A stretch of 64,000 nucleotides of DNA from Camarhynchus parvulus (lineage: Eukaryota > Chordata > Aves > Passeriformes > Thraupidae), in the NCBI RefSeq assembly GCF_901933205.1, contig NC_044571.1, forward strand, positions 58,589,994 through 58,653,993, read 5' to 3'. The notes beneath the pieces were generated by a model. It had not been told where the DNA came from. It was given only the letters and a program-made list of their open reading frames with translations, and searched no databases. Positions 1 to 12,900 of the stretch are shown here, in pieces. Each line of letters begins with the position of its first letter. Position 1 is the stretch's first letter. The position numbers and the translations under genes are program-made.

Positions 1-1672
1 TCACACACCACGCATGAAGGGGCAGAAAGCAGTTTGGGGAGATCTCTGTCTCTCAGATATGACAGTCTTGTTTTCCTGAGGATATAAGATGGGCAGACTG
101 GGAATGGAAGATGTGGGTGAGAGGACACAATGAATTTTCATTTCACTTGAAACAAACAGTATTTATCTGGCACATATATATATATATATGCTGAACAATC
201 ACCATGGACCTTACTGCTGAAAAAATATATTTTGTTTTAGAGACTACCTTCATTTTTGGTAGTACACTTCATTTGTCTTGCAGGGTACTGCAGAAAGTTA
301 TTTTGATGTAATAATGTAGAGCTAAACACAAAAAATGCAAATTCATTTTTAGATGCATATATTTACGAAGCAAATGCAGGATGTTTAACATCTTCCCCTT
401 TGGCTTTATTTATAAGGCATTCATTCTCTCTCCACAGGTGAATGAAAACCAACAGGCTCACACAACCTGTTTACAAATATGTCCTGTTTTTATCTATGAT
501 TACTTCACAGCACTCCCATGCTTCTCTGATGTGCTGGGCTTCAGTCACAGCCCTGATATAAGCAACACATTACTTTCCCAACCAAAGAAAATGTAATTTC
601 AGCAAGCTTGTCAACAGTAGGGCCCAGCAGGTAGGCAAAGCACAGAATCCAAAAGAGGGTCAGATTTCCTGGTATTTCTTTGCTAGCAAAGAAGATTAGA
701 AGATAACACCTCTCATTTGAAAGAAATTAAGCAAGTCTTATCTGTGCAATTTATCCTCAAAAGTTTATGGTGAGAGGGAGGTTGTTAATTCAACATAAAA
801 GTAGCGCAAGTATAAAACTGTTTGGAAGTGACGTGCTTCATAGCACTGTACACATGGTGCAGCTCCTCGACCTTAAAGTCAGCCTTAGGCTTATTGTACA
901 AAACTTATTTTAAATTATTGTTATTTTAAATATTTTAAATTCTGACAGCCATAATCCTGTAAAAGACTCTTCTTATTTCCTCTCTCACCTGCCTCTTCTC
1001 CCTGTCTTGTTTAGTTCACTGGATGGGGCAATGTTGCTTGTTTTTTCTGCTTCTTGATGGGGTCAAATTATCAATCTGCCTACCATCCACTTGATAAAAA
1101 AGACAATGAACACCAGAGAGAAGCTGCCACATATAAACTCATTATTCCTTCCAGAAATAGAATTAATCTGGCTTTTTTTCCCTCAGAAATAATTTGCCTT
1201 GTCAACATAAAAAAACCAGTAATTAGAGATCCCTTTACTTAGCAGAAGCATTGATTTCATGTTCTGGAAATCTACAGTTACAGGCTTCATAAAAATAAAA
1301 ACCTTCATGACATGGTTCACTTGCTTCTCATGTACTAAGAATTGCCTATTGAAGTTATCTGAGGTCTTTTTTTTACTATGATCCTTTGTGTCTGAAATCT
1401 TCAAATCATCATTCACAGCATCTTAAAGCTGTGTTGCCATAATAAGTATAAAAGAGTGTAATAGTCTCTGTTGCATCAGGACAATTAATGCATTTTGCAT
1501 TCAGAGACAATTCATGACATTATAACCAGGAGAAAATAATACTGTCATACTCTCTCCTCTTCAGTGCTTCTAACTTTGTTTAATATAAACTGTTTAAAGT
1601 GAATTATGTCACTCTGGGGTTTTGACAAAGCCTAAATATTATTAGAGGGTTTTTTCCCCCTACTATATAGTC
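1..1672. other. AT-rich unique DNA, no gene seen
   Basis: No reading frame longer than about 77 codons and no recognisable repeat family. A short pure (AT)n run lies at 174-189. A pyrimidine-rich stretch at about 970-1013 ending in TTTAG looks like a 3' splice site, but the frame after it shows nothing recognisable, so I do not call an exon. Confidence 0.7.
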
Positions 1673-2420
1673 CTATAAGGGGTGAGCTCTTAGTGAAGAA
1701 GCTTTTGGAAAGCATGTTACTGGGCCAGCCCAATGCAAGAGACTTCTGAATTCTTCTTTCCTAGATGCAGATGCCCAGCTGGGTGCACTTGGGGAACTTG
1801 GGGTCCCTCCATCCCACCGTCCGCAGGTGGCTGCTGCTGTTGCTGTTTGCAGGTTCAGGCAGCAGCAGTACTGGCAGTGTAGCCCACAGACACACACTGA
1901 GGCAGTATGACCAGGTAAACAGACAAACATTGCCCTTAGCAACATCCATGTTGCTCCTCTTCCAAATCCGCTACCAAATCCACTTCCAAAACTGTCTCTG
2001 CAACATCCCAGTGTGCTACACAATAAGGACTTTACAAATAAAATTTTAAAGCAGATATGTTTTATTCCAGCTGGGATGCATCGGGGATTTTCTACCATAC
2101 GTGTGGACCAGAGGAAGGGGAGAAGGTGTGAGGAGAGAAGGGGCAGGTGGCCAAAGCAGGGTCCAGGAACGGAGGAGCATGATCCAGAAACCAAGCCCAC
2201 TGAAAGGAGACAGTCAAACACAGAGATACAACACACTAGGGCTTGCAGGTAACATGGAGAAAAAAAGAATATGGTCAGTGAAAGGAGAGGGGGTGGGAGG
2301 CAAGGCTGTGGCAGAAATCAGGAAAAGAGTAAAAGAAAGGGTGAAGCTGAATTACATGTTGTGGAAAAAAGAGAGAGAAGTTTAGAATTACAACAAGGTA
2401 AATAGGACTTTGAGCAGAGA
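1673..2420. other. GC-richer block, possible decayed LTR
   Basis: This block stands out from its AT-rich flanks. Its left part (1700-2050) is mixed GC-rich sequence with CAG/CTG-rich bits; its right part (2100-2420) is strongly purine-rich on the plus strand. Around 2037-2075 both strands carry AATAAA-like signals. On the minus strand the order GC-rich sequence, AATAAA, T-rich stretch resembles the U3-R-U5 part of a retroviral LTR. I could not find TG/CA ends, a target duplication, a primer site or a family match, so the LTR reading is only an inference. A 187-codon minus-strand open frame (1673-2236) includes a short Gly/Phe/Ser repeat (residues FGSGFGSGFG) from three copies of a 12-base unit. 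It resembles no family I know and is probably chance. Confidence 0.35.
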
Positions 2421-4764
2421 GGGACTAAGAAGGAGACTAAAACAATGAAGTCGGGAAGGATTAAAAGCATTAGGATTTATTCCTCCATTCAGTCATAACT
2501 TATATCCATTATTTTTCAGTCTCAACTGTCCTACATAAGAAACAGCTGTAGAATTCAGTACACTGGTGAAATCTGTATTTCATTCTCTTCTCTTGGTTGG
2601 TCCACATGCAATATGACAACCTTGCTGTTATTAGTCAACGAGTCATACACAAAACTTGCTTAATAATCTTTCGGTTTAACAAAATAAATATGCCACAAGT
2701 CCCAGCTAGAAACTTTTCTTTTGGATCTATTTATTTTTTCTTGTTTTTAAATAGTGTCTGGCAGATCTGGGCTTACTTGCTGTAGCTATATTTTTTTTGT
2801 TGTTGTTGTTTAGTTTGGTTTTTCTCTTACAATTACTTCCCCTGATGCCTTACTGACCTTTTGAATTCTCTCCATCTCAGCAGCTTTGTTTCAGGAAGAC
2901 AATCCTCCCAGACAAATCCTCCTCCCCTTTCTCCTCCTAACCAAGTACTGGGTAAATAGATCCATATTATCAGCAACAATGCACTGCAATTTAGTCACTT
3001 TTACCAGGAGCTACCTATTAAGATTTTTTTTCTCAAGACTTTCCAAGGTGCCACAAGTAAATACTTTAACTAAATGTCAAGCTGCCATCTAACTTTCCAG
3101 AAGGGACGAGGGAAAATTTCAAGGACATTGCGAAGACTATTACCTAATTATATTTCATATGCCATATTACCTAATGGTTGAGTTCTCTAAGTGTAGTGGT
3201 ATTTATCAAGACAGGGGTATAAATTTAGGTATAACTATTCTTACACATTTTCCTCTCACAATTTTTTTCTTCTTGTTAAATTAAGCCTGGTTAAATAAGG
3301 GTTGTTTTGAAATGCAACTGTGTTTGTAAATGGCATAATTATTGTTATTTTTAGACAACATAACTGATGCAGAAAATAAAGTCCTGAAGAACTTATGTAA
3401 CTGAAGATGTATGCATGGAGGTAACATATTCCTCCGCCTGTCTAGTAGTTTAGCTGTATTTTACTGATTTAGGGGTACGGCCAGAAATACTTTATTGTTT
3501 CACTAAAGGTGAGATGGTAAATTCTTTAGAATAAATATGTCTTTCCAGGTCTCTCAGTGAAAGGCACAGTCCTGAAGACACACCCTGAAGAGTCATTTAA
3601 TTTATTATGGAGAAATAAAAGGCAAGATCTGTCAAAATAAAATTCCATCCTTTTAGCATTGTTAACTGTATCAAATTCAGCGGCTTTACAAAAAAAATCA
3701 TATTCAAATCTGGAGTTTTTCCTTTATTGCTCAAGGTGGATTCTCATTTTGTAAAGTGAGTTCATTCTTTTTCCCAAAATATACCCTCCCTTTGTATAAT
3801 ATAATCTTTAGTCCACTGCACTGTCTCAAATAGAGTACAGAGATTCCATCACTAATCAATTGAGAGAAATCAGTAACTCTAATAAAGTTAGATTAATCCT
3901 ACTTATTTTAAGAGGGCATAAAGATTCTTCTCTCTTTCTATTTACAACAGAATGCACCTAAATAATTCACTCTGGTTAGACAACTCACTTTGAGGTGGCT
4001 CAATTTAGATGAGATAAATCCTAACTTTAAACCTCCTGCATCTGTTGTTTCAACTGAATCTCTTGCAAAGTTACAAACTAAGGACTAAACTAAATTAAAA
4101 TACTGTTTAAGCTGCCATTACATTACACAGTACAAGTTGACTTTTCAGCCATATCCTTTCACAGGAAAACTTTACTTTTCTATTAAATTCTGCTCTTTCA
4201 TTATCTTCTTTGTATAATGAGGAGAAGGATACAGAGACAATATGACCTGAAATGCTATTACATTTCCCATTCTGTGGCATTTCACCTTAATACCATTACA
4301 AAACACAAGACAGAATTTTATTTTCTAGACTTTTGCAAAATACTGCACATATTTAGACCTTAGAATTTTATGGTAGCAAATACTGGTTTTATTTTTTGGA
4401 TTTTGACATTTTTTATTTTCTAGAAGATTGCAAATTAAGATACAGTTTCATAATTTTATTTGTCTAATATCTCAAATACTGAATAAAGTACATTAAGACA
4501 CAACTAGAATACTATTAGTGAATTTTAAAACTCGCTACTTAGCTAATCCATTGTTTTCACAGAAATTTATCCCTTTTTTGCTGCTAGATATTTACATTTA
4601 AATGTGACCTTATGGCTTAGTTTTTGCACTGTTCCACATTAATATATTTTTGCAAATACATTCTTCTAAGATATGTAAAACCACTGAAAACCACAGTCCT
4701 CTTTTAGCTACCTGTGGTTCCCTGTCAAAATGGAAGGAGGTTGATATTTCATCCTGTGCCCAGT
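2421..4764. other. AT-rich unique DNA, no gene seen
   Basis: No open frame of note and no repeat I recognise beyond short T-rich and GTT runs near 2790-2812. Confidence 0.7.
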
Positions 4765-5030
4765 TTCACTCCAATATTTAATCAATAACTTAGTTGATGG
4801 ATGACAGCCCAAAGCTGAGAGAATCTAAAATGATGTTGAAGGTCAGGATTCAAGACTTCAGAATTACCTTGACAAATGGGAGAAACAGTGGAAAAGCTGA
4901 AAAAGGGCAAATACAAGCTCAAGACTGATACAGGATCAACACCACAACATTTTCCCGGAAAAAAGGATTTGGGAATTACTTTTGATCACAAGCTTAAGAT
5001 GGGATAAGTGCCTGATAGGAGGTAAGGAGC
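4765..5030 (+). mobile_element. CR1-like LINE fragment, reverse-transcriptase region, very decayed
   Basis: The run matches, loosely, the part of CR1 ORF2 that follows the conserved GVPQG box: the 'finger to thumb' stretch around TTTAATCAATAACTT, the GACAAATGGGAGAA segment, the AAAGGGCAAATACAAGCTC segment and the AAAAGGATTTGGGAATTAC segment all appear in the expected order. Many stops and frameshifts show a dead copy. The resemblance is to older CR1 subfamilies; divergence looks high. It lies directly before a CR1 piece from further upstream in the element. Confidence 0.6.
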
Positions 5031-5049
5031 TGAAAGATTTGTCAATAAG

Positions 5050-5630
5050 GTAAAGGTAGAAGAAGAACTTCGCAGAGGAACATCAAGTTAAAAAAAAAAA
5101 AGGCAAATATAGAAAGTGTACTACAAATGGAAGCAGGAAGAGGTGACCAAGAAGGAATAGAGATTCACTGTCTGAGACTGAGACTGCAGGAATGTGATTA
5201 AGAAAGCCAAAAGCCACCTTGTACTGAATCTGATGAGTGCTTTGAATGGCAATGAGATATCTACAGACAGAGCACCAGTAAAAGATAGATTGGAGAATAT
5301 GTGGGATGCTGAAGCAGACAGAGGACCTGGTAAAAAGTCATGTGGAAACATCCTAGGTAGTCCATAGCTTCTTCTTTCTGATCTTTACTAGTAAAATTTG
5401 CTCTCCTCCAACTGACTAGTGGGAAAGTCTGGAGCAAGAAGGATTTGCCTTGCCTGGAGGAGGATTCTATTAGGGAACAATTAAGAATACTGGACATACA
5501 CAATTCCATAGGCCCCAATGAGATATTCACACAAGTGCCTAAGGGACATGACTGCTATTACTGCAGGATCATCTCTAATCACCTTTTAAATAACTTTTGC
5601 ATAAACAACAGATTTATTGGAGAACAGATG
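5050..5630 (+). mobile_element. CR1 LINE fragment, ORF2 between endonuclease and reverse transcriptase
   Basis: The clearest part is 5454-5540, which follows the CR1 linker upstream of the reverse transcriptase: a GAGGAGGATT start, a TGGACATACACAA segment and a CCATAGGCCCCAATGAGAT segment. Earlier parts (5060-5330) match the preceding AAG/GAA-rich stretch more weakly. Broken in all frames. This region belongs upstream of the piece at 4765-5030 in an intact CR1, so the two are either separate insertions or a rearrangement. Confidence 0.6.
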
Positions 5631-5635
5631 TCAGA

Positions 5636-5870
5636 GACGGACTCTCACTGACAGGATCAGAATGAAAAATCAGAAGTATGGGATATTCAACTTAGACTTA
5701 AGGAAATACTTTTTTACTGTGAGGATGGCGAAGTATTAAAACAGGGTTCCCAGAGAGGCTGTGGTCTTCCCATCCTCAAAGATATTCACAAAGCAACTGG
5801 ATATGGTCTTGAGCAATCTGCTCTAGCTCACGCCACTAATCTCAACCACCCTGTGATTCTGTGACTGTAA
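5636..5870 (+). mobile_element. CR1 LINE 3' end
   Basis: Matches the last about 230 bases of CR1 in order: the ACAGGATCAGAATG start, TTTTTTACTGTGAGGATGG, the CCCAGAGAGGCTGTGG segment, CCATCCTCAAAGATATTCA, and the ending CCTGTGATTCTGTGAC, which is the CR1 3' octamer-type tail. It follows the 5050-5630 piece in the same orientation, so the two may be one element with its middle deleted. Confidence 0.85.
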
Positions 5871-8800
5871 ATAAGTTCAAATGCTGCATTACGAATTGCA
5901 GGGTTGTGGGTTGTGTTACACTTCACCTCACACTATACACTGACCTGCTTCCTCTGAGGTAAAAAATCCTGCATTTTTCGGACAGACGTGTCAGATTTTA
6001 ATTTATTAATATTAATTTTGTATTATTTAGACAGCTGCGTGATTTTATTTTTGTTACCTCATTTGGATGAAAACTTACATGCTGATTTAATCTGTTATTT
6101 TGGTTTTAGTCCTGAAACTTTCCTACAGTTTGGATTTCTGATTGCTTGAAGAATTTAAGAGACCATGGCAAATCAATGGAAAAATTATAACATGGTCTTT
6201 TTCTAATCAATGTGATTTTTTTTGTTTCATTTTTTTTAAATCTTAATTTAATCTAGTGTCCTTAATTATCCATGGCAAAGATATGTTACACTGCCTATGT
6301 ACAAGTACAGAAGCAGTGTAATTACCAAAGCAGGTGGAGCTATGTTATTGTAAAGGGCAAAAAGACAGAACTAGGAACATTAGACTAAGGAAATCCAGGC
6401 TAAATTTGCATAAAAGTTCTAAAGTGTTTGGTTTTCTTAGATTTTATTGACCCAAAGAAGTGACTTGTAGCTCATTCACTTGTGTAGTTTCAGACAATAT
6501 TGGGTATTACACTACATGGAAAATATTGTTTGGAGAGAGGTTTGTCTAGATATGATGAAGAAATTCTTTTCTATTAAACAGCCACTACTGGAAATTTTTG
6601 CCACTGAGAGAGTGTACCTATAATGCCACAATGGTAAAATATACTTCAGTTTGTCATACTTTATTTATAAAAAGAGAAAGTCAGTGTTAGGAAATAATTT
6701 AAATCCAGCACTTTGTAACTTCTCCAGTCCATGGAAACATAAATAACTACTTCACATGACACTTCTGTTGTTTCAGAGGGCGTTATATTATGCCAGGATC
6801 AAAGGCATCTACAACTTTAAAGGGTTTTATTTAATCTGTGAATTATTACTTTCCTTCCTATGTATTAGAATGAGCTACTTATCTGTATTCAAAAAGAGAG
6901 CTATAAATATTGATTCAATTTTAAGTAGTTAAAAAGATTTATAGATTCCAGTGAGATAAATAATATCTGAAATTTTCCTTCTAAATGGTAGTACAGGTTA
7001 ATGTTAGTGACAGAACTTTTTAAAATTGTTTTACGTATGTGCTATCTTATAAAAACAAACAAGCAAACAAACAAACATAATTTTTGGAATATTTTGGTAG
7101 TTCCAGAAAATGCATGCTTGGCTTTAGATATTCATAGGAAAATGAGTTCTTAAATTCATGCATGTTTACGTCCTGCAGGTTTAGCTGTCTACAGTAAATT
7201 TGCTCTATGTCTCTCCATGCACAGGCATCTTCTCCACATGCTCACTTGGTTCAGACGTTATCTACACTGTTTTATTTCATTTGACTTGGCAGAACTTGAC
7301 CCCCAACCAGTATTGCTTTCAGATGTTGCTCAAAAGATATGGTGGAGTTATCCTGAACGGTCTTATCTTTTCATTTATGAGTGGGCATCCTATACCTAAA
7401 GATTTGTAATTAAAATTTGAAGAGTGCTTTGGGTCAATATGGCCTCATTGATCCTCTTTTTCTTTGTTTAGAATAACAAGAGGCCATGAAAACACTGTTA
7501 TTATTATCTCCCATAGCTTTTAGAGGACAAAATGTTGGTTTTGGTTTTTTTTTTTCCATGAAGGAGAAAAAAACCCTGAACAGTTAATTCATACCAGATT
7601 CTCACTTAGGTGATCACTAACACCGATAATGTTAAAGAAGTTTAGTCCTAAGACACAGTATACTGATCCTTTTATAAAAGATTTTAAAACTACCAGGGCA
7701 ACATCCTCAACACTTAGCCAAGTCTTTTGGTGATTTCTCTTTGAGTCTAAAATATTGAAGTGATGAGTAATCAGAAGTACATCAGGACAAAGGCTTCTCC
7801 AACAACAAAGGCACATCCCAGTGTATGGCTCATATGTCAGAGAGCACTTTGGCAGTATGTTCTTACACTCTCTCCTCTCACCTAAGACAACTCTCGTGGT
7901 TTGTTTCTTTATGGCTGAGATAATGACTGTGGTCAATTAAAGAAAGTCACACAACAGTGTTGCTATTTTACTTTTTTATTTTTTCAGTCATAACATAGCA
8001 CTGTTGATCTCAATCAGGTCAGACACCCTGTCAGAGCCAAGTCTTGACACATCAATGACAACACATATCAGAACAGTCAAAAGCTTACAACACATCAAAA
8101 AAACTGAATTGAACTCACGCATGCTATCCTTGTGGCCTGAGTGGGATTGCAGGCAACTGGTGATTTGTAGGCTTCATTACTTCCTAAATGTTCAGTTCAT
8201 CTAGCCCTTGGCAGGGTGTCAAGGACAAAGAATAATCAGTCTTCAGGTACCGCTTTTGAAATGCTATGCCCTACGCTTCCTTCAGGTGCCTCATTCTTTC
8301 CATGTTGTCAAGATCCATTGATGAAAGCTGACTACTTTCAAAGGCCTCTGACAAGTGAAGAATCCTCAATACATGGAGAAAATTATATTGTGCAGTCGGT
8401 ACTCACAGAACATACCCTGAGTGATGGATGAGTTACTGCTCGGCAACATGATGGTGCACTTCTCTTCTAGGCTCGAGACAAAGCCTTAGAACAGCTAAAG
8501 AGGTCTTGGACCCAGGAGGAAAATGATCACCCTGGAAAGACACTTAAGGAGTTTTTAAACCTGTTTCAGAGTTCCCATAAATCTGGCTGCTGTCTTATGG
8601 ATGGCAACAATATCCTATTCTTACAGCAAATCTGTGCATTTAAAATAGGGAAGACATACTGCAAAAGCATGAAAATGATGTGAAAATCGATTGTACTAAT
8701 GCAGGGCAGTGCTCACAGAGCAATAGCTATTAAGAAGGCATTTCTGTTTTAATATATTTTTTAATCCTTTTTATATAAATACTCTATGCAGTGCGATAAA

Positions 8801-9112
8801 ACATTGCCAACAGATAGGGATTTAAGATGTTTCTCTTTATTCCCTTCTTTCTTCATTTTTTATTCATAGCAATAGGTACCCTATTCTTTGAAGGCAATTT
8901 GAGTAAAAAATCCAATGATATTGCTCTTAAGGCATAAACTTGAATACCAATTCAGAGGCAGCTAAACTTTCTCAAGTGGGAAGATTTAAATTTCGTACCC
9001 CATGTTTTGTTTTCTTTTCATAATCTGTATGTGGTTTAGAACACTTCTAAGCTTCTAGAGGTTTTTAGACGTGGTTTTGCTATTGTTTGACATGTTTTTC
9101 CACTTCTCCTTT
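5871..9112. other. AT-rich unique DNA, no gene seen
   Basis: No recognisable gene or transposon. A short (CAAA)n run lies at about 7051-7077. Open frames reach 115 codons (7589-7936, minus) but have no recognisable domain and are flanked by AT-rich DNA. Confidence 0.65.
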
Positions 9113-9195
9113 TTTCCAAAAAAAAAAAAACCCACCCCCCCAAAAACAACAACAACAACAAAAACACACCAAAAAGAACAACCAAAAAACCCCAT
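9113..9195. repeat. A/C-rich low-complexity tract
   Basis: An A-run followed by CCCACC, (CAA)n and AAACCCC-like sequence. It has no fixed unit and would be masked as low complexity. On the minus strand it encodes the meaningless Leu/Phe/Val run of an open frame at 9036-9368. Confidence 0.85.
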
Positions 9196-9510
9196 AAACA
9201 TAAAACATATGCTATATGAACATATAAACATATGTTAAGATATGGGCAAGAACATAGGTGCAGCAGGTTGGCTTTAGGGGCCTTTAGTTGCTCTATGAGT
9301 GTAAAATCACTGATCTGAAAACCTTTGTTTAGAAAACAGGTTGCTGTTTTGTCAGGAATGCACATCATAAGGCCAGAGGTAAAAGAATGCTGAAGGTAGC
9401 ACTGGTCTGCTGAGCAAAGGTATAAGCATTCACCTAGAATGGAGTAGAAAAGGACTGTGTGTGCTTTCCTGCTCTTTTTAATATGTCCATTTTAAAATTA
9501 ATATTATTGG

Positions 9511-9912
9511 ATCACAGAATCATACAATGGATTGGTTTGGAAAGCACTCTGAATCTCATCTAGTCCAACCTCCTGACATGGTCAGGGACAGCTTCCACTA
9601 AGCTGTGTTGCTCTATGTCCCAACGTGACCTTGAACACTGCCAGGGATGGGGTATCCACAAATCCTGTGGACAGTGTCTTACCACCCTCACAGAGAAGGC
9701 ATGGGAGTGGAGTAGAGGGGCAGAATCACGCCTCTTGACACTCTGGCCATTCTTCTGTTGATACATCCCAGTATATGACTTTTGGGGCTGCAAGCACACA
9801 ATAATAGGTCTTGTTGAGCTTCTCATCCACCAATGTCCCCAAGTCCTCTCCAGGGTTGCCCTTAATCCATTCTTCATAGAACCCATATTAATGTTTGGTG
9901 TTGCCCTGGAGC
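9511..9912 (-). mobile_element. CR1 LINE 3' part with internal deletion
   Basis: Begins with ATCACAGAATCATACAATGG, the reverse complement of a CR1 3' tail, and follows the CR1 3' region on the minus strand to the ACCACCCTCACAG segment near 9690. It then jumps to GGAGTAGAGGGGCAGAATC (from about 9706), which in an intact CR1 lies several hundred bases further into the element, and continues to about 9912 through the CTTCTCATCCACCAATGTCC segment. The middle is therefore missing. An open frame here (9560-10003) is a shadow, not a gene. Confidence 0.9.
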
Positions 9913-12900
9913 TTTTATCGTACAAATAAGGGAAGATTCTTCTTCTTCTTTGTTCCCCACTTTCTCTAGGTACATATATTTTATGCATGTGAAGGGAGCA
10001 CAAAAAAGGCTGCGGGAAGCCCTAGATAAAGCAAAGATGTGTATCTTAGTATCCTTTAAACTAGGTGAAGTATCATCCAAGAAACAAATTGTTTTCTCCC
10101 AAGCACCTGATCAGTAAATAAACATATGTGAGCTGTTGTTGCTGTTTTAATGTGGTTGTGCCGTATATGTTTGCAAATGCAGGACTAAACCATATGTCAA
10201 CATTTGCCTTTATGTACTCCTGGAGGCTACCTGCACAGGAATCAGTCAAGTAACTTCAAAATGGCTATAAATATGTGTGCCTCCCATTACGTTTCACACA
10301 GTTATATGCACAGTGGTTGCCTGGTGCATTGGGCCTAATTTACATATCTTGCCTTTTGCAAGCTGAACATAATTTGGTACACTGTTTAAAGTTTATTATT
10401 CCAGCATCGTTTGATGTTCTAATTTACCTTGTGTGCCAGCATTTAATTTACTACTAATCTTTTAAAGAATTGAGTAAGGATCATAGTAGCCTCACTTTGT
10501 AAAGACTTCTGTAGAGAACTGGGTGCTAGCTCAGTTTAACAGGAAGTTAGAGTTGCAGTTCATTACAGAACAGGGAGCTCCAGCTCTATTGAATTACTGC
10601 CAGGGAATATTTACAGGCTACAGTCATAGACTTTACACTTCAATCAATGCTGGTCTGAGGGAACACTTCCTGAAGTTTGTTAATGCATTCTGCTAGCCTG
10701 ACAAGTGGGTGTAAGCTAATTCTGCCAACTTCAGTACCTTTCTGAGTGCTGCTTTGAGGCCAACAAAACATCCAAGTATTTTTTCTGAATAAACAACTCA
10801 TCAAAACCTATGAGAACAGAAGGTTTCAAGCATAGCATAGCAATTGGCACAGTCATTTTAGAGTTAATTAGATGCACAATGGTACTTTATTCAAGCCCCC
10901 TAGACCAAGGGCCATCTGCATAACAATATTATATCTCTTATAGCCTCCTTATAACTCTATCGAGATGTGTATTAATGTCTCTCCCTTTACTGTGTCTGTG
11001 AAATGGAAAGGGAGCATTTAAATAGATATGAATAACATGCTGAAAAATTTTGCAGTCAACAGAATATGCTTTTACATTCTGTTCTATATATATGTTGCTG
11101 TTCTCCACCTTTTTATTCCATCTGCTTTTTATCATTTGGGATGTCACAATTATTGGTTCTACTGAGGAATAGCACTTAAAAAAAAAAGGGACCAGAGCTC
11201 CAATGAAGTAGCACCATTAGAAGCAAGAACAGACATGCATATTTCTCTAGTCTTTATTCTGTTACATATCATGGCTTTTTTCTGAGACATAAAGTGTCTC
11301 GGACTTCAGGGAGTGAGTGCATCCTATATTTTTCTCCTATCTTGTGAGTAAATATTAAAAATAAATACCATATGCCTGTTAGTTTCTTTTACTGATGCTG
11401 GCTGGTGGGTGGAGTTTCAGCTCTCTGGGTGTCAGGGGAGTAAGTGCAAATGACAGAAATCTGCGGCTTATGTCTGCCAGCAGTAAATTACCATCAGCTT
11501 GCTCTCCAGTTGCTACAGTAACTGGGCCAAAGGCATACAGTAAGACCCCTTTCTTTCCTTTAGCTGCCTATGGAGTTGTACAGCTGTGGTGAAACTTCAT
11601 TATGGGTTGTCTGTGTAAGACAAACTCCATCTCGCCCTACCAGGGCGAGGCAGGCCATGGTGAAGGGACAAAATGCAGCATGACAGAGTCAGGTGGCTCT
11701 ATGTATTGTTATAGACATTTGAGAGTAAGATGGCTTGGAAAGTTGGGTGAGGTTGAGTATAAATGTCATACCAGCAATAGCTCAAAGCCATACAGTAGAT
11801 TGGCTATGTCATTATTTGTACCATTATTGCAGCAAACAATTTGCTAGAGTGGGAAACGTAGTAATTTACACTTGGGAAGCTTATGTCTAGAGTAAGAAAC
11901 CCTTACATTATAAGGTAAACTGTTGGATTATTTGCCCCAATTTAATTTTGATTTAGTTCCAGGGACAATTACTGCTATAACTTCAAAAGACTAATTCAAT
12001 AATCAAGTAATATATCATATAGAAAAATTTTGTCTTTTAAAAAGGGTGCATTAAATCTTTCTCGATAATTGAACTAAGCTGCACAGATGGTTAAGTATAG
12101 AAAAAAATAGATTTTTTTACTATTATTTATTTAACTAGAGTAATTTAGAGATCCTTGGCAGTGAAGAAAACCAAACATACAAAGCTGCAATAGCAAAGGT
12201 CTAAGATATTAGAAGAAATCATTATTGTTCAGACAGATTAAAAAATCACAGTTTTCTACATTCACATTTAGAATTAATTTCTTAAAATTAAACATTTTTC
12301 TGCTTAATCAAATATATTAAAAAACCTGATTTTTAGTTTAAATTGCTGCCACATATTTGGCATAACAGCTCTAGTGCCATAAGCAGTACTGGAGAGCAAT
12401 AGGAATATTTCTGGTATGCATCAGAACGCAGATCTATATATTGCCCCAGGCCAATACTGGGTAGTCTGAGCTGGCCTGTGACTCCTGCTCTGGAATTGTA
12501 CTGTCCTCACTGTTGATATTTAGGCAAGCAAACTCTCAAATTTTGTGCAATCTGTGGCAAGCTTAAGCGGTTTTAGGGTCTGAAATGGGGAATTCTCCTT
12601 ATATGTTATCTATTTTCCTCTCCATTAAGAACATGGGGAACTGGTAGGACATAATCAGTCCACTTAAGACTCACTCCATGATTTTCATTCAGCATTATAA
12701 CTCAATAGCAGTGAAAGATACATAGAAAGCAGGCTTAACTTGTTCTAACCCCTCTTTCTAGAGAACATTTTATATTTTCTCTAAAATCAAAGATATGAAT
12801 ATTATGTGAGCACGATGCTGTATCACAGCCATCACATAATCAGGCAAGAAACACTCTCTCGTCAACAAATCACTGGAGATGAAAGGATTTGTAATGCTAA

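Noticed and set aside
970..1242. Splice-acceptor-like pyrimidine tract followed by a short frame
   Set aside because: Pyrimidine tracts ending in AG are common by chance, and the sequence after it shows no recognisable protein or matching donor.
1810..2000. Gly/Phe/Ser repeat resembling low-complexity RNA-binding or keratin proteins
   Set aside because: Only about three 12-base units, with nothing else of such a protein on either side.
1673..2236. 187-codon minus-strand open frame
   Set aside because: No recognisable domain, a Cys/Ser/Leu-rich product, and openness explained by the GC-richer block. No splice or promoter context that I can support.
7051..7077. Short CAAA repeat considered as a CRISPR-like or regulatory repeat
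   Set aside because: Simple microsatellite with no spacers, in vertebrate DNA.
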